Origin: Hirsutella rhossiliensis
Lineage: Eukaryota > Ascomycota > Sordariomycetes > Hypocreales > Ophiocordycipitaceae
Length of the DNA: 64,000 bases
Direction: 5' to 3'
Assembly: GCF_020360975.1 (NCBI RefSeq)
Contig: NW_025408682.1
Coordinates: 912,501-976,500 of the forward strand
The notes below the pieces were generated by a model. That model worked only from the letters and a program-made list of their open reading frames with translations. It ran no database searches and had not been told where the DNA came from. Made by a program: the position numbers and the translations under genes. Each line of letters opens with the position of its first letter. The stretch's first letter is position 1. Of the stretch, positions 1 to 10,469 are shown piece by piece.

Positions 1-451
1 TATAACACTCCCGGGGGAGCCACGTTCCCGGCGCCTTTGTCCCCCGCCGCGAACTGATGCTGGCCCGGGCGCGGCGAGTGCACCGGCGAGAACGCCGGAT
101 GATTCGCCGCGCCCATGTCTGGTCACAAGCGCTTCCCTTTCAACAATTTCACGTACTGTTTAACCCTCTTTTCAAAGTGCTTTTCATCTTTCGATCACTC
201 TACTTGTGCGCTATCGGTCTCTGGCCAGTATTTAGCTTTAGAAGACATATACCTCCCATTTAGAGCAGCATTCCCAAACTACTCGACTCGTCGAAGGAGC
301 TTTACAGAGGCTGGGCGTCCGACCAGACGGGGCTCTCACCCTCTATGGCGTCCCGTTCCAGGAGATCGGAAGAAACTCGGGCCCCGCGGGGCCAGATTTC
401 AAATTTGAGCTGTTGCCGCTTCACTCGCCGTTACTGGGGCAATCCCTGTTG

Positions 452-483
<32 letters not shown>

Positions 484-517
484 GTTCAGCGGGTATCCCT
501 ACCTGATCCGAGGTCAA
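1..517 (-). rRNA. 28S (LSU) rRNA, 5' part, defective copy
   Basis: This is the 5' end of large-subunit rRNA on the minus strand, running off the window. The start is set by the conserved TTGACCTCGGATCAGG at the ITS2/28S boundary, and the following D1 sequence is typical of Hypocreales. Near 370-378 the conserved stretch GTAATTTGCAGAGGATGC of other ascomycetes is missing, so GCCCGAGTT runs almost directly into CTTCCGATC. About 33 nt appear lost. The remainder to position 1 is readable and free of RIP-type decay. It lies downstream of ITS2 in the usual 18S-ITS1-5.8S-ITS2-28S order. The deletion of a conserved helix suggests a non-functional rDNA copy; an assembly error is the main alternative. 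Confidence 0.93.
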
Positions 518-678
518 CTTCCAGGAGGAGAGTTGTTTTACGGCGTGACCGCCTCCGCGTTTCCGGTGCGAGGTTCTCTGGGAGCTACTGCGCAGGGGAG
601 GCCGCGGCGGGGTCGCCAATGCATTTCGGGGGCGGCCTCGCGGCCGTGGGGCCCCACCGAGACGGGCTCGAGGGTTGA
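518..678 (-). other. Internal transcribed spacer 2
   Basis: This GC-rich spacer lies between the 3' end of 5.8S (GAGCGTCATT) and the 28S start. Its length of about 160 nt is normal for Hypocreales. No gene or repeat is seen in it. Confidence 0.9.
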
Positions 679-834
679 AATGACGCTCGGACAGGCATGC
701 CCGCCAGAGTACTGGCGGGCGCAATGTGCGTTCAAAGATTCGATGATTCACTGAATTCTGCAATTCACATTACTTATCGCATTTCGCTGCGTTCTTCATC
801 GATGCCAGAACCAAGAGATCCGTTGTTGAAAGTT
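679..834 (-). rRNA. 5.8S rRNA
   Basis: This is the full-length 156-nt 5.8S on the minus strand. It starts at AACTTTCAACAACGG, contains the invariant GATGAAGAACGCAGC, and ends at GAGCGTCATT. I see no deletion here, unlike the flanking 18S and 28S. It pairs with the 28S 5' end in the ribosome. Confidence 0.96.
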
Positions 835-999
835 TTGATTCATTTTGCTTGCTTGACTCGGAGAAATGCCACTGCGACAGGAGAGTCTGGTGGTCCTCCG
901 GCGGGCGCCTTGGTCCGGGCCGCGAGGGCGCCGGGGCGGTCCCGCCGAGGCAACGTGTGTGGTAAGGTTCACAGGGGGTTTGGGAGTTGAATAACTCGG
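835..999 (-). other. Internal transcribed spacer 1
   Basis: This ~165-nt spacer lies between 18S and 5.8S. On the minus strand it opens with CCGAGTTATTCAACTCCCAA and contains CGTTGCCTCGGCGGGACCG, a pattern familiar from Hypocreales and most like Ophiocordycipitaceae. The family placement is inference from memory of ITS patterns. Confidence 0.9.
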
Positions 1000-1141
1000 T
1001 AATGATCCCTCCGCTGGTTCACCAACGGAGACCTTGTTACGACTTTTACTTCCTCTAAATGACCGAGTTTGGAGAACTTTCCGGCCCTGAGTGGTAGTTG
1101 CCCACCTCTCTGGGCCAGTCCGGACGCCTCACTGAGCCATT

Positions 1142-1195
<54 letters not shown>

Positions 1196-1651
1196 AAGCT
1201 GATGACTTGCGCTTACTAGGGATTCCTCGTTGAAGAGCAATAATTGCAATGCTCTATCCCCAGCACGACGAAGTTTAACAAGATTACCGGGCCTTCCGGC
1301 CAGGGAGTACTCGCTGGCTCCGTCAGTGTAGCGCGCGTGCGGCCCAGAACATCGAAGGGCATCACAGACCTGTTATTGCCTCAAACTTCCATCGGCAGGC
1401 CGATAGTCCCTCTAAGCCAGCGTACTGCCAAAGCAATACGGGCTATTTAGCAGGTTAAGGTCTCGTTCGTTATCGCAATTAAGCAGACAAATCACTCCAC
1501 CAACTAAGAACGGCCATGCACCACCACCCACAAAATCAAGAAAGAGCTCTCAATCTGTCAATCCTCATTGTGTCTGGACCTGGTGAGTTTCCCCGTGTTG
1601 AGTCAAATTAAGCCGCAGGCTCCACCCCTGGTGGTGCCCTTCCGTCAATTT

Positions 1652-1684
<33 letters not shown>

Positions 1685-2671
1685 TGGAGCCCAAGCACTT
1701 TGATTTCTCGTAAGGTGCCGAACGAGTCAAAAAATAACATCGTCCGATCCCTAGTCGGCATAGTTTATGGTTAAGACTACGACGGTATCTGATCGTCTTC
1801 GATCCCCTAACTTTCGTTCCTGATTAATGAAAACATCCTTGACAAATGCTTTCGCAGTAGTTAGTCTTCAATAGATCCAAGAATTTCACCTCTGACTATT
1901 GAATACTGATGCCCCGACTGTCCCTATTAATCATTACGGCGGTCCTAGAAACCAACAAAATAGAACCGCGCGTCCTATTTCATTATTCCATGCTAATGTA
2001 TTCGAGCATAGGCCTGCCTGGAGCACTCTAATTTTTCAAAGTAAAGTCCTGTTTCCCGCCACGCCCAGTGAAGGGCATGGGGTTCCACAGAGGAAAGGCC
2101 CGGCCGGACCAGTACACGCGGTGAGGCGGACCGGCCAGCCAGGCCCAAGGTTCAACTACGAGCTTTTTAACCACAACAACTTTAATATACGCTATTGGAG
2201 CTGGAATCGTCACTACCTCCCGTGTCGGGATTGGGTAATTTGCGCGCCTGCTGCCTTCCTTGGATGTAGTAGCCGTTTCTCAGGCTCCTTCTCCGGGGTC
2301 GAGCCCTAACCCTCCGTTACCCGTTGCAACCATGTTTGGCCACTACCCAAACATCGAAAGTTGATAGGGAAGAAATTTGAATGAACCATCGCCGGCGCAA
2401 GGCCGTGCGATTCGAGGAGTTATCATGAATCACCAGTGAGCCCAGAGGGCATTGGTTTTGAATCTAATAAATACATCCCTTCCGAAGTCGGGATTTTCAG
2501 CATGTATTAGCTCTAGAATTACCACGGTTATCCAAGTAGTAAGGTACTATCAAATAAACGATAACTTATATAATGAGCCATTCGCAGTTTCGCTGTATAA
2601 TTGCTTATACTTAGACATGCATGGCTTAATCTTTGAGACAAGCATATGACTACTGGCAGAATCAACCAGGT
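1000..2671 (-). rRNA. 18S (SSU) rRNA with a ~109-nt internal deletion
   Basis: Small-subunit rRNA on the minus strand. The 5' end is ACCTGGTTGATTCTGCCAG (normally GATCC) at 2671 and the 3' end is GGAGGGATCATTA at 1000. The length is 1672 nt, whereas a Group-I-intron-free ascomycete 18S is about 1.8 kb. The difference is one gap at about 2207: GGAGGTAGTGACG joins directly to ATTCCAGCTCC. The missing segment normally carries helices 16-18, including the universal GTGCCAGCAGCCGCGGTAA of the 530-loop. Two bases (AT) of microhomology sit at the junction. Another conserved site is altered (TTTGCCAAGG reads TTTGTCAAGG). A ribosome could not work with this RNA, so it is a pseudogene copy unless the gap is an assembly artefact. 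Confidence 0.95.
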
Positions 2672-4396
2672 AACTATCGTTCGCCGGGGTTGGCCTACCG
2701 GCGCGACGGACGCGCCGGAGAGTTCCAAGTTACTGGTGGGCGCCGGAGGCGCGCCGCGCGGCAGCGACCCTCGGCTGCTGGCCCAGGGCGCCGCTGCGGG
2801 CATTCCGCTTTCCCCCTCTTCTGTTCCCCAGGGCAGACCGTCCGCCGCACGCGGCCCGCTGTGGGCCGTGCGGCGAGCGCCAGGAGGACTCGCACGCGCC
2901 GCTTCTACCATGGCGGTGTCAGCGGCGCGCGGTTGCCACCTGTCGTGCTGCGGGCGGGGACTTGCCAGGCGGCCAGCCCTGCCCACAGCACCCATCCGGC
3001 GTAGGGAGCCGTGAAGCTCTCCTGCCGGGCATCCCCAGTGACCCCGTGACGCCTGAGCGCCCGTGCCCTTGGGGCGACGTCCACCATGACCGACCGCTGC
3101 CGAGGCCGGAGCCTAACAAGGTTGTACAGAAGGCCACCCGGAGGACGTCTAGAAGATAAGGTACAGTGATTGAATTGTGAAGCCTGGGGGTGACGCCGGG
3201 CGCCCGCAGCGGGCTCAGACGCTGTGCGCTGGCCTGTCGCGGCGGCCGTCTCCCAGACGGACCGCCCCCTCACATACCCACCGCGCTTATCTGTGGGGCG
3301 GCCGCCACACACGCCCTTCGTTGGCCATTTTGATTTTCCGCAAAATTCATTTGTATGCGTTTTGCAAAAATCGACTCACGACGCTTTCCCACCAACCCGC
3401 CTGCGGGCGCGTGCAGGGTACGCGGGCTCGACTTGCACGTCCGGCGGTCGTCGGTGGTGCAGGGTGGGAGGGCGCCGCGGGCAGGTGCAGGGTAGGCCGC
3501 TCGGACTTGGCGGCGGGCGCCGCGGTGGGAGGCGCACAGGCGTCTGGGCGCTGTGGCGGGCGCTTATGGCGGCGCACGGGCGACGGAGGGCTCAGGGAGC
3601 CGCCTGCCCTACACCTACCGCCCGCCGCCGTCGTGCGCACCGCCGCTCTCTAGCGCCAGCCGCCACCCGCACGGCGAACGGCTCTAGGGTGGCCCGGCTA
3701 CCCTATACCTACCCTATACCCTATACCTACCCTGCCCTACCCTGCACCCCTACACCGCCGCTCTCCTGCGCGGTAGCGCGCTAGCTGGGGCCAGATTTGC
3801 GGGCCGACCGCGACCGCGCGGGGCCTGCGGAGTAATCGTGACCCTAGACCTTAGGAGTTCATCCTTAGGAGAGTTCATACTCTGTCCACTCGGAACACAC
3901 CTCGGAACCAAGGAGCTGTGGGTATTGGAAGGTCCGCCCTTCTAAACAAGGGTGCGCGGAGGTTTTTTCCTGCGAGGTCGCGCGGTTTTCCTATCCTTCT
4001 GCCGCCGCGCGAGCAGCAGCAAAGGGCGAGAGAATTCTGACCGGAAAAACCAGGGTTGACCATTGTGGCGATTGCCACGCGCCTGGAAGTTGGGAGACGG
4101 AGGCGCCCCGCTGAAATGCTGGATGGACATCTGGGAGGCCGACGGGGCTGGTGGGTGGCCTTGGCCGCAGGGTTCTAGATCAGCTCAGGTCCTGTGCCCC
4201 GTCTCGGGACCTGAGGCGGCCTAAAGGCTGCTGGACGACACACACACACGCCGCCACCCGCGCCGCGGACCGCTCCAGGGTAGGTCGCCTACCCTATACT
4301 CCCGCGCACGCGTATATTAATACGCGGAAGCCTAACAGCGCCAGCCTACCACGGCAAAGACATAAGCTAGACCCGGCACCTACCCTATACCTATTT
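2672..4396 (-). other. rDNA 5'ETS and intergenic spacer
   Basis: This GC-rich, non-coding stretch lies upstream of 18S. It holds short dispersed repeats of GTGCAGGGTR and its complement, and a direct repeat of CTTAGGAG..TTCAT around 3851-3878. A loosely related block recurs at 3652-3715 and 4248-4300 (CCGCCACCCGC, GGCTCTAGGGT / CGCTCCAGGGT). ORFs here are chance open frames in GC-rich DNA. A Pol I promoter cannot be placed from sequence alone. It ends abruptly at the LTR of element A1. Confidence 0.75.
3698..3756. repeat. Degenerate TACCCTATACC / TACCCTGCACC array in the IGS
   Basis: Tandem short units of CTACCCTATAC grade into CTACCCTGCAC. The same unit appears singly at about 4285 and 4380. 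Its complement GTGCAGGGTR occurs at about 3411, 3456 and 3485. TATA in place of TGCA is what RIP would produce. Confidence 0.7.
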
Positions 4397-4738
4397 TAAT
4401 AGGCAAGATCGCACCCGACCCCCTACCTGTACCGCTTAAGCCCGTTAGAGGATAAGCAGCACTAGAACTTACTTCTAAGTATACTTAAAGGCGTTATAAA
4501 GGAGTATAATTAGGCATCTTAACCTCACAGTTAATTTCTTTTATTTTCTTTACGCATTTTATTCTTAGCAGAGACAAAGAGGCATAGAGTAAAGAAAATC
4601 TCTAACACTTATATTTACAACCTAAGCCCCTTAGAGCTATATATAGGACCGATGATTAGATAATTGCGCAGTTAATTGCTCTGCTAATCCTTAGCTACGT
4701 GCTGCGCGCGCTTTAGGTATATGCCCTCGTCCCCGTTA
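4397..4738 (+). repeat. LTR L1 of element A1
   Basis: The LTR begins TAATAGG and ends CCCGTTA. Compared with the better kept L2/L3 (TAACGGG..CCCGTTA), the ends imply ancestral TGACGGG..CCCGTCA, with the TG/CA termini turned to TA by RIP. It is a little shorter than the other copies (342 against 372-377 bp), mostly in the C-rich stretch. Confidence 0.8.
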
Positions 4739-4947
4739 AAACTAGTCTCTAGGGCGTGAACTCGTTGTTCCGTTCTATTTATACGGCGACGAGTGGCTTT
4801 ACGAAGCTAAGAACATCCGGAGGACGACGGTACTATTTAGAAAAAATAAAATCTAGGGATTTAACAATTAAAGCAGCAACCACCTTAATAGACAGAGTTA
4901 GGGACCTAATAAGGCGATAGACTCACCGGGAAACAAATAATTAGATA

Positions 4948-7900
4948 ATGCCTTCGCTAGTAGTAAAGGAAAAGCAATAAGCTAATACTAAAAAACCCCG
5001 AGCTCCTATTATCGGCCCTACGACCCCTAATACTAGCGACTTAGTTAAAAAACCACGATGCTTATATAATACTTTAAAAGATACGAATAACGATAATAGC
5101 GTAATCTAGACCGTTCTAGAACCCTACCGAGACCTCTTACTTATATACGTACTAATATTGCTAATATAGGTACTAACGAGGGACACCTTAATAACCTTAA
5201 CCTTAGCTCTCCTCTACGCGGTAGCTTATAGAGAACGCCTACCTCCCGCTAATAGATAAGAAAGTAAGTAATAAGATAGTTATAATAAGATATCCTTTAA
5301 CTTTAAAAACTCTAACTCTAAATTTTATAACCTCGCAATCTATAGGCATACTATATCTAGAAACGCTAGCCGTTAAGAGGGATTATCTAATCCTACTACT
5401 AGCGATATAAAGAAAATTAAGGTAGATATTAATAAGATTACTAATAAACTTAGAGATATACTCGCTAGAAGCTAAGATAACCTCGTAGGAAGACTCCGCT
5501 AACCTCGACTCTTACTTATTAGTAAATTTAACGGTAAAAACGTAACTAAATTCCTTAAGAAGTTTAAACGGGAGATACGCGTTAACTATATCTATAACGA
5601 GGATAAAATAAACTAGCTCGAAGTCTATATCTCCTCTATATAAGCCCCTACTATTAAAATTCTTATAGACGGACTTACCTAGGAAGAAGCGAAAAAGAGA
5701 CTCCTTTAATACTAATATATATATAATATTAAATAACTAGAAACTACTAACGACCGCTTAAACTATTATAATACTAAAAAGCCTAAGACTATTATAGAAG
5801 TCACGGAATAGCTTAGTCTCTACTCGTACCTATAGCGTAAGGCATAACTTAACGGCTAGGAAGAATCTATAGTCTAGTTATACTTTATCTACTATATAAT
5901 ACCGAAGGAGCTTATTATTAACGTTATAGAGAGAAATAGGAAGATATCTAAAGTTATCTCGAAACTCCTATATAAAAGCCTTATCTATATAATTAATAAC
6001 TACTTAGCACCTCGCTAGGACGTTAAGCGACGAGATATAGTATCTAAAGTCTATAATTAAAAGCTTAAGAACCTAAAGAAAGACTAGCTCTTCGGGGAAA
6101 TTAATAAAGTAATAGAGGAAGCCGAATCTAACGAGGGCAAAGAAAAACTTCCTAAAGAATTAAAGAAAATAAATAAGAAACCTAGATAGCCTATAAAAGA
6201 GATCTTAGACCTAATAAAAGCCTTTAAAGATATAAAGATTAACCTTACTCGCTAGTAAGAGTAGATATTTAACTAGCTTAATAGGGAATAGAGATATATT
6301 AATAGTAAAGGCTACTCTTTAAATCGTAAATAAAGAGGTAGCGTAAATACTATTAGATTTTACTACCTATTTAATTAATATACGTAGTTTTAGGTTAATA
6401 CTTTTAACTAGCCTAAGAGATACTTCTATTATAGTAAAGAAAGATACTATCTTAATAAGTACGAGGTATACTCTTAGGACTATAAGATCGGATTTATAAT
6501 ATATAAAGTAGTAAATAGGACTCTTTACCTTAAAAGAAAAGATAATAAAAGCGTAATTCCCTTAGTACTAATTAATAGGTTTTCTTAAATAAGTATATAT
6601 ATTTAAAGGCTTATTATATACTAAGTAGATACGTAGCTAGACTCCTTTATATTACTACTTATAAAATAGGTTAAAGCTATAGTTATACTATCTTACCTAA
6701 ATTAGGCTATTAGTAAAAGAGAATCCGGTTTCTTAGACTAGTTCTAGAGATATAGAAGCCTATATAAGTAGAAGCTAAGGAATCTAAAAGTAAGCGATAT
6801 AAGAAAAGAAGTAGGAAGGATATTAGTTATTATAATTACGGATAATATATAATAAAGCGATATATATAATTAGATAATCTATATAACTATAATAGGGATT
6901 AATACCTATAAGGGAAAAAGATAAAGAGTTAAAGAGGATATAGAGGAAATTAAGATAATAAAAATAGTAAAAACTAGCTAAAAGATTATCCCTATATACT
7001 ATAGATATAGAGTAGATCTAGATAAGAAGTTTAATAGACTTATAGATAAAATCGTTAGAGAAATTATATATAAAAGAATACTAATCCCTTTAAATTACCT
7101 AATTAACTTTATTCCTTAACTAGGTAAAAGACTTAGTATAAGATATATAGATATAGTCTAAAGTATAGAAAATACTAAACTCTAGACCTTAGAGAAAGCA
7201 AAGAGTAATATAAGACCTTATAGAGCTACGATAATAGTTACGAAAGTAGCTAAAGATAATATAGAGAGTAGTTTACTCCTCCTTAAATATCTATAAGGAA
7301 AACTCGCGGTAGCTTTAATATAAGTTAAAGAATAAGACGAAGAATACTAAGTTAAACTAATTAAGCTTACTTACCTTACTTATTATAAGAATATACCCCT
7401 ATATTCCTATTTTACTATTATAAAGAAATAATAGGTATAGGGAGGCTCTATAAAATAAGCTAGTAAAAAGAGGTTTTATAATATAGTCTAAGGGAATAGC
7501 CCTTAAAGATAAAGACCTCTATTAAATATCTATACCTTCCTCTAAGAAAAGCGGGTTAAGATAAGCCTATCCTTATAAATAAAAATATATATAAAATGTA
7601 TAAGTTAATTATAAGTAGAACGGATACCCTATTACCTATTTTAGCTTAGTAGTTTTAAAGATATCTGCGATATAAGAATAGGTAGGGCATAGAATATTCT
7701 AGTTAAATCTACTACTTATACTAAAACCTATAGTCTTACGTTAACTATTACGCTATAATTAGACTACCTACTAAGTTAGGAAGATATATAATAGATAGAG
7801 CTTTTTAAGCACTATAGAATATACTAGAAAGCTAACTAATTAGTTTACTAGTAGGCGAGCAATAGTCTATAAAAGATAAAGGATTTCCCTAGGAGTAGTA

Positions 7901-9817
7901 AATAAAATAAGTAAGTTTATAAGTATCCTTTATAACGCTATTCTTTTAATATATTATTTAGCCCCTTATATACTTATTATAAATTCTAAACGAAATCCTA
8001 CCCTATACTCCTTCGACTAATCTTTCCGCTTACGTTATCTTTTACCTAATTCTACGCTTATTACTTATACCTTCTTATACTTATAAAGAATCGGATTATA
8101 AGTGCCTTAAAGTCTAATAAGTACTAAAGGAAGTTAGGTTTATAACTAATATAATTAGTATAACGTAACTAGCCTAAGGACTATTTAATTAATAAACTTT
8201 AGAGGTAATAAGACCGGAGAAAGATAAATTTATTATATAGAAAGTAGTACTCTTAATAAGATACTAGGAGACGACTCTAAAGGACCTTATAGCGATTCTT
8301 ATAATACGTATAAATATAGTCCTTATACCTTTCCGCTTACTTAAGTATATATAAGACCTACCCTATATTTAAGTATAGCTTAGTAGCTAGAAAGCTAAAG
8401 TTCTAAGCGCCTTAATTAATCCTAGGTCTAAAGGAAACCTTATTACTAAAAGATATATAAACGTATATAGGCTTAAAATCCTACTAATAAGAGTATTAAC
8501 GACAGCGTATACTAGGTCCCTTATAGATATAGTTAGGGAGGTAGAGACTAATCTCTATCTAAGTATAGCTTAGATATTAATCCGTTTTTATATTACGCTA
8601 GATAAAGTCTTAGTCCCCTTTATCCTAGGTATACTATTTATTAAAGCCGCGCGTATATTATTTAATTATTCCTTAAGGAACGGCGATATATAAGTTAAAT
8701 ATTAGATCGGTACTATCTAGGTAGTTACGCTAGTAGTAAGAGCTATTAAATAAGAGCTTCTAGATAAGGTTAATATAGTAAAATCCTTTTAAGCTATAAC
8801 CTTAATAGTTAATAAAGACGTATATAAAAGACTAAAGCTCGAGGAGGCTATATAGGAAATAGCTACCTAGCTCCTAAGAAATTTTTTTTAGGCTTTAGTA
8901 ATAGAAGTTAAAGAAGATAACCTAGGAGCTACCTAATAATTATAGAGAGAACCCCTTATAGATACCCTAACGGCTAAGATTCTCTTACTAAGAGGTAAGA
9001 TCCTTAGTTATAAAGGGGGTACTAACTAAGTCCCTAACCTAGCCTACGTTAGCGTAAACGAGCCTTTAATAGTACTAGTACGATAGTAATTAATTATAAA
9101 TAAAAGAGATAAGGCGATTCTAGCTATTAGATCTAAGATAGTAAAAGAGATTATTAAAGTTATAGTTATAGAGGCTATAGGAGAATTTAAGAAAACATTA
9201 TTAGAGCTAGAAAGAAGTTTAGAAAGATCTAGAAGGTTAAAGTTAAGATAAGGAGGAAACGACCTATTAGATTATATAATCTAAGAGTTAATACTCTCTT
9301 TAAAAGAAAAGTAGATAAGATTACCTTATTAATAATACTCTATTAGATAGCTCGACGCTAAAAGGGGACCTTAACTAAAAGAAAATTAAATAAAATACTA
9401 TTAAAGATAAGATATAGCTTAGACCCTACCTAGAATACTTAATAGGAAAATTCTTAAGTATATAGAAAGGAAAGTAGCTAATATAAGAAAGACTTAAAGT
9501 AATTTATAAATAATTTAAGGGCTTTCTTATAAAGGTAGAAATCTAGATCTTCGATAGTATTTTATTTAATAAGGAAGTAGCGTTATCTTAAGACTTTATA
9601 GAAAGAGGCAAAGTCGACCTAGCTATAGCCCTACTATAGGTTATTAAGATAATAGAATATAAGGTATAGTAAGTAGCCTTAATCTTAATCCTAAAAGCGA
9701 TAGAGTAGAAAGTTATTAATATACTTAAAATTAGACTAGAAATAGGAGTCCTTAAAGAAGGGCATAGGCCCTATAAGAACCCTTTTTTCCTAGTAGTAAA
9801 GAAAGATAGAGGACTAT
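4948..9817 (+). pseudogene. A1 gag-pol, RIP-destroyed, 3' truncated
   Basis: One reading frame opens at ATG 4948 (ATGCCTTCGCTAGTAG, conserved in A2) and runs through a gag region with many in-frame TAG/TAA at Trp and Gln positions. At 6421-6462 the frame reads Y-F-Y-Y-S-K-E-R-Y-Y-L-N-K-Y. This is a retroviral CCHC zinc knuckle (CX2CX4HX4C) in which all four ligands have become Tyr, as expected from TGY->TAY and CAY->TAY. The frame is interrupted by the solo LTR at 7384-8079. It stops at the nested element C at 9817, just where A2 begins the core RT. It is non-functional. Confidence 0.75.
7384..8079. repeat. Solo LTR (family D), 696 bp, TSD CTTAT
   Basis: The insertion starts TATAAGAATA and ends TTCTTATA, an 8-bp terminal inverted repeat, and is flanked by CTTAT at 7379-7383 and 8080-8084. 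The paralogous site in A2 (about 22150, CTACTTATAAAG) carries one CTTAT and no insert, which proves the boundaries. No internal retroelement sequence is present, so it is a solo LTR left by LTR-LTR recombination. No full-length D element is in the window. Confidence 0.85.
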
Positions 9818-10264
9818 TATAACTACGGCTACTAGGCCGCTAACGGTTAACTACGTTAAGTACGTAATACGGTCTAACGGATAAATAGTCGGCACGACTA
9901 TCTAATAAATATAGGATCGAGGGGATCGTAGAGATCTAAGTAATCTAAGATTAACGAGATTACTATACTTTATACGATCTAACGTTAAGGATTATAGCTA
10001 GGCCTATAATCTAAGGATAGCCTCTATAGGTATATATAGCTACCTACTTTTACTCCTTTAAATAGATAGCTCTTTAGCTTTTAATATAGATCTTTATTAT
10101 AATTCTATCTCTAATTCCGATTACCTAGTAATAGTCTATAGTCTACGACCTCTAACTTATTACTAACGTAATATACTTATTATTGCTTAGACTACGCCCT
10201 ATTATATCTACTAATATAAACCCCTTAATAGGTTTATCCCTTAGGAATAATACTAGTCGTTATA
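9818..10264 (+). repeat. 5' LTR of element C
   Basis: It starts TATAACTACGG next to A1 sequence and ends TAGTCGTTATA. The second half aligns closely with 17370-17613. The first half differs from the 3' LTR. Confidence 0.75.
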
Positions 10265-10469
10265 CGTTAAAAGCTCTTATTTAATATAATACCGCGTTAC
10301 TCTAAGTAATATCGTAACTATTAATATATTTTATATAGTAAACTAGATTAACTAACTCTAGAGCTACTATATAGCCTTAGGATATAATACGCGAGATTAT
10401 TACCCTTCGATATAAGGTATAGTTACTTAGGAACGGAGGAGGTAATAGATAAGTTAGGGACCTTAGAGA

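Noticed and set aside
3698..3756. Possible telomere repeat (TACCCTATACC)
   Set aside because: The unit is not TTAGGG/CCCTAA, is embedded in the rDNA spacer, and grades into GTGCAGGGT-type IGS motifs.
57..4399. Open frames of 60-190 codons on both strands over 28S/ITS/18S/IGS
   Set aside because: They overlap rRNA or GC-rich spacer, show no family motifs, and arise from high GC with few stop codons.
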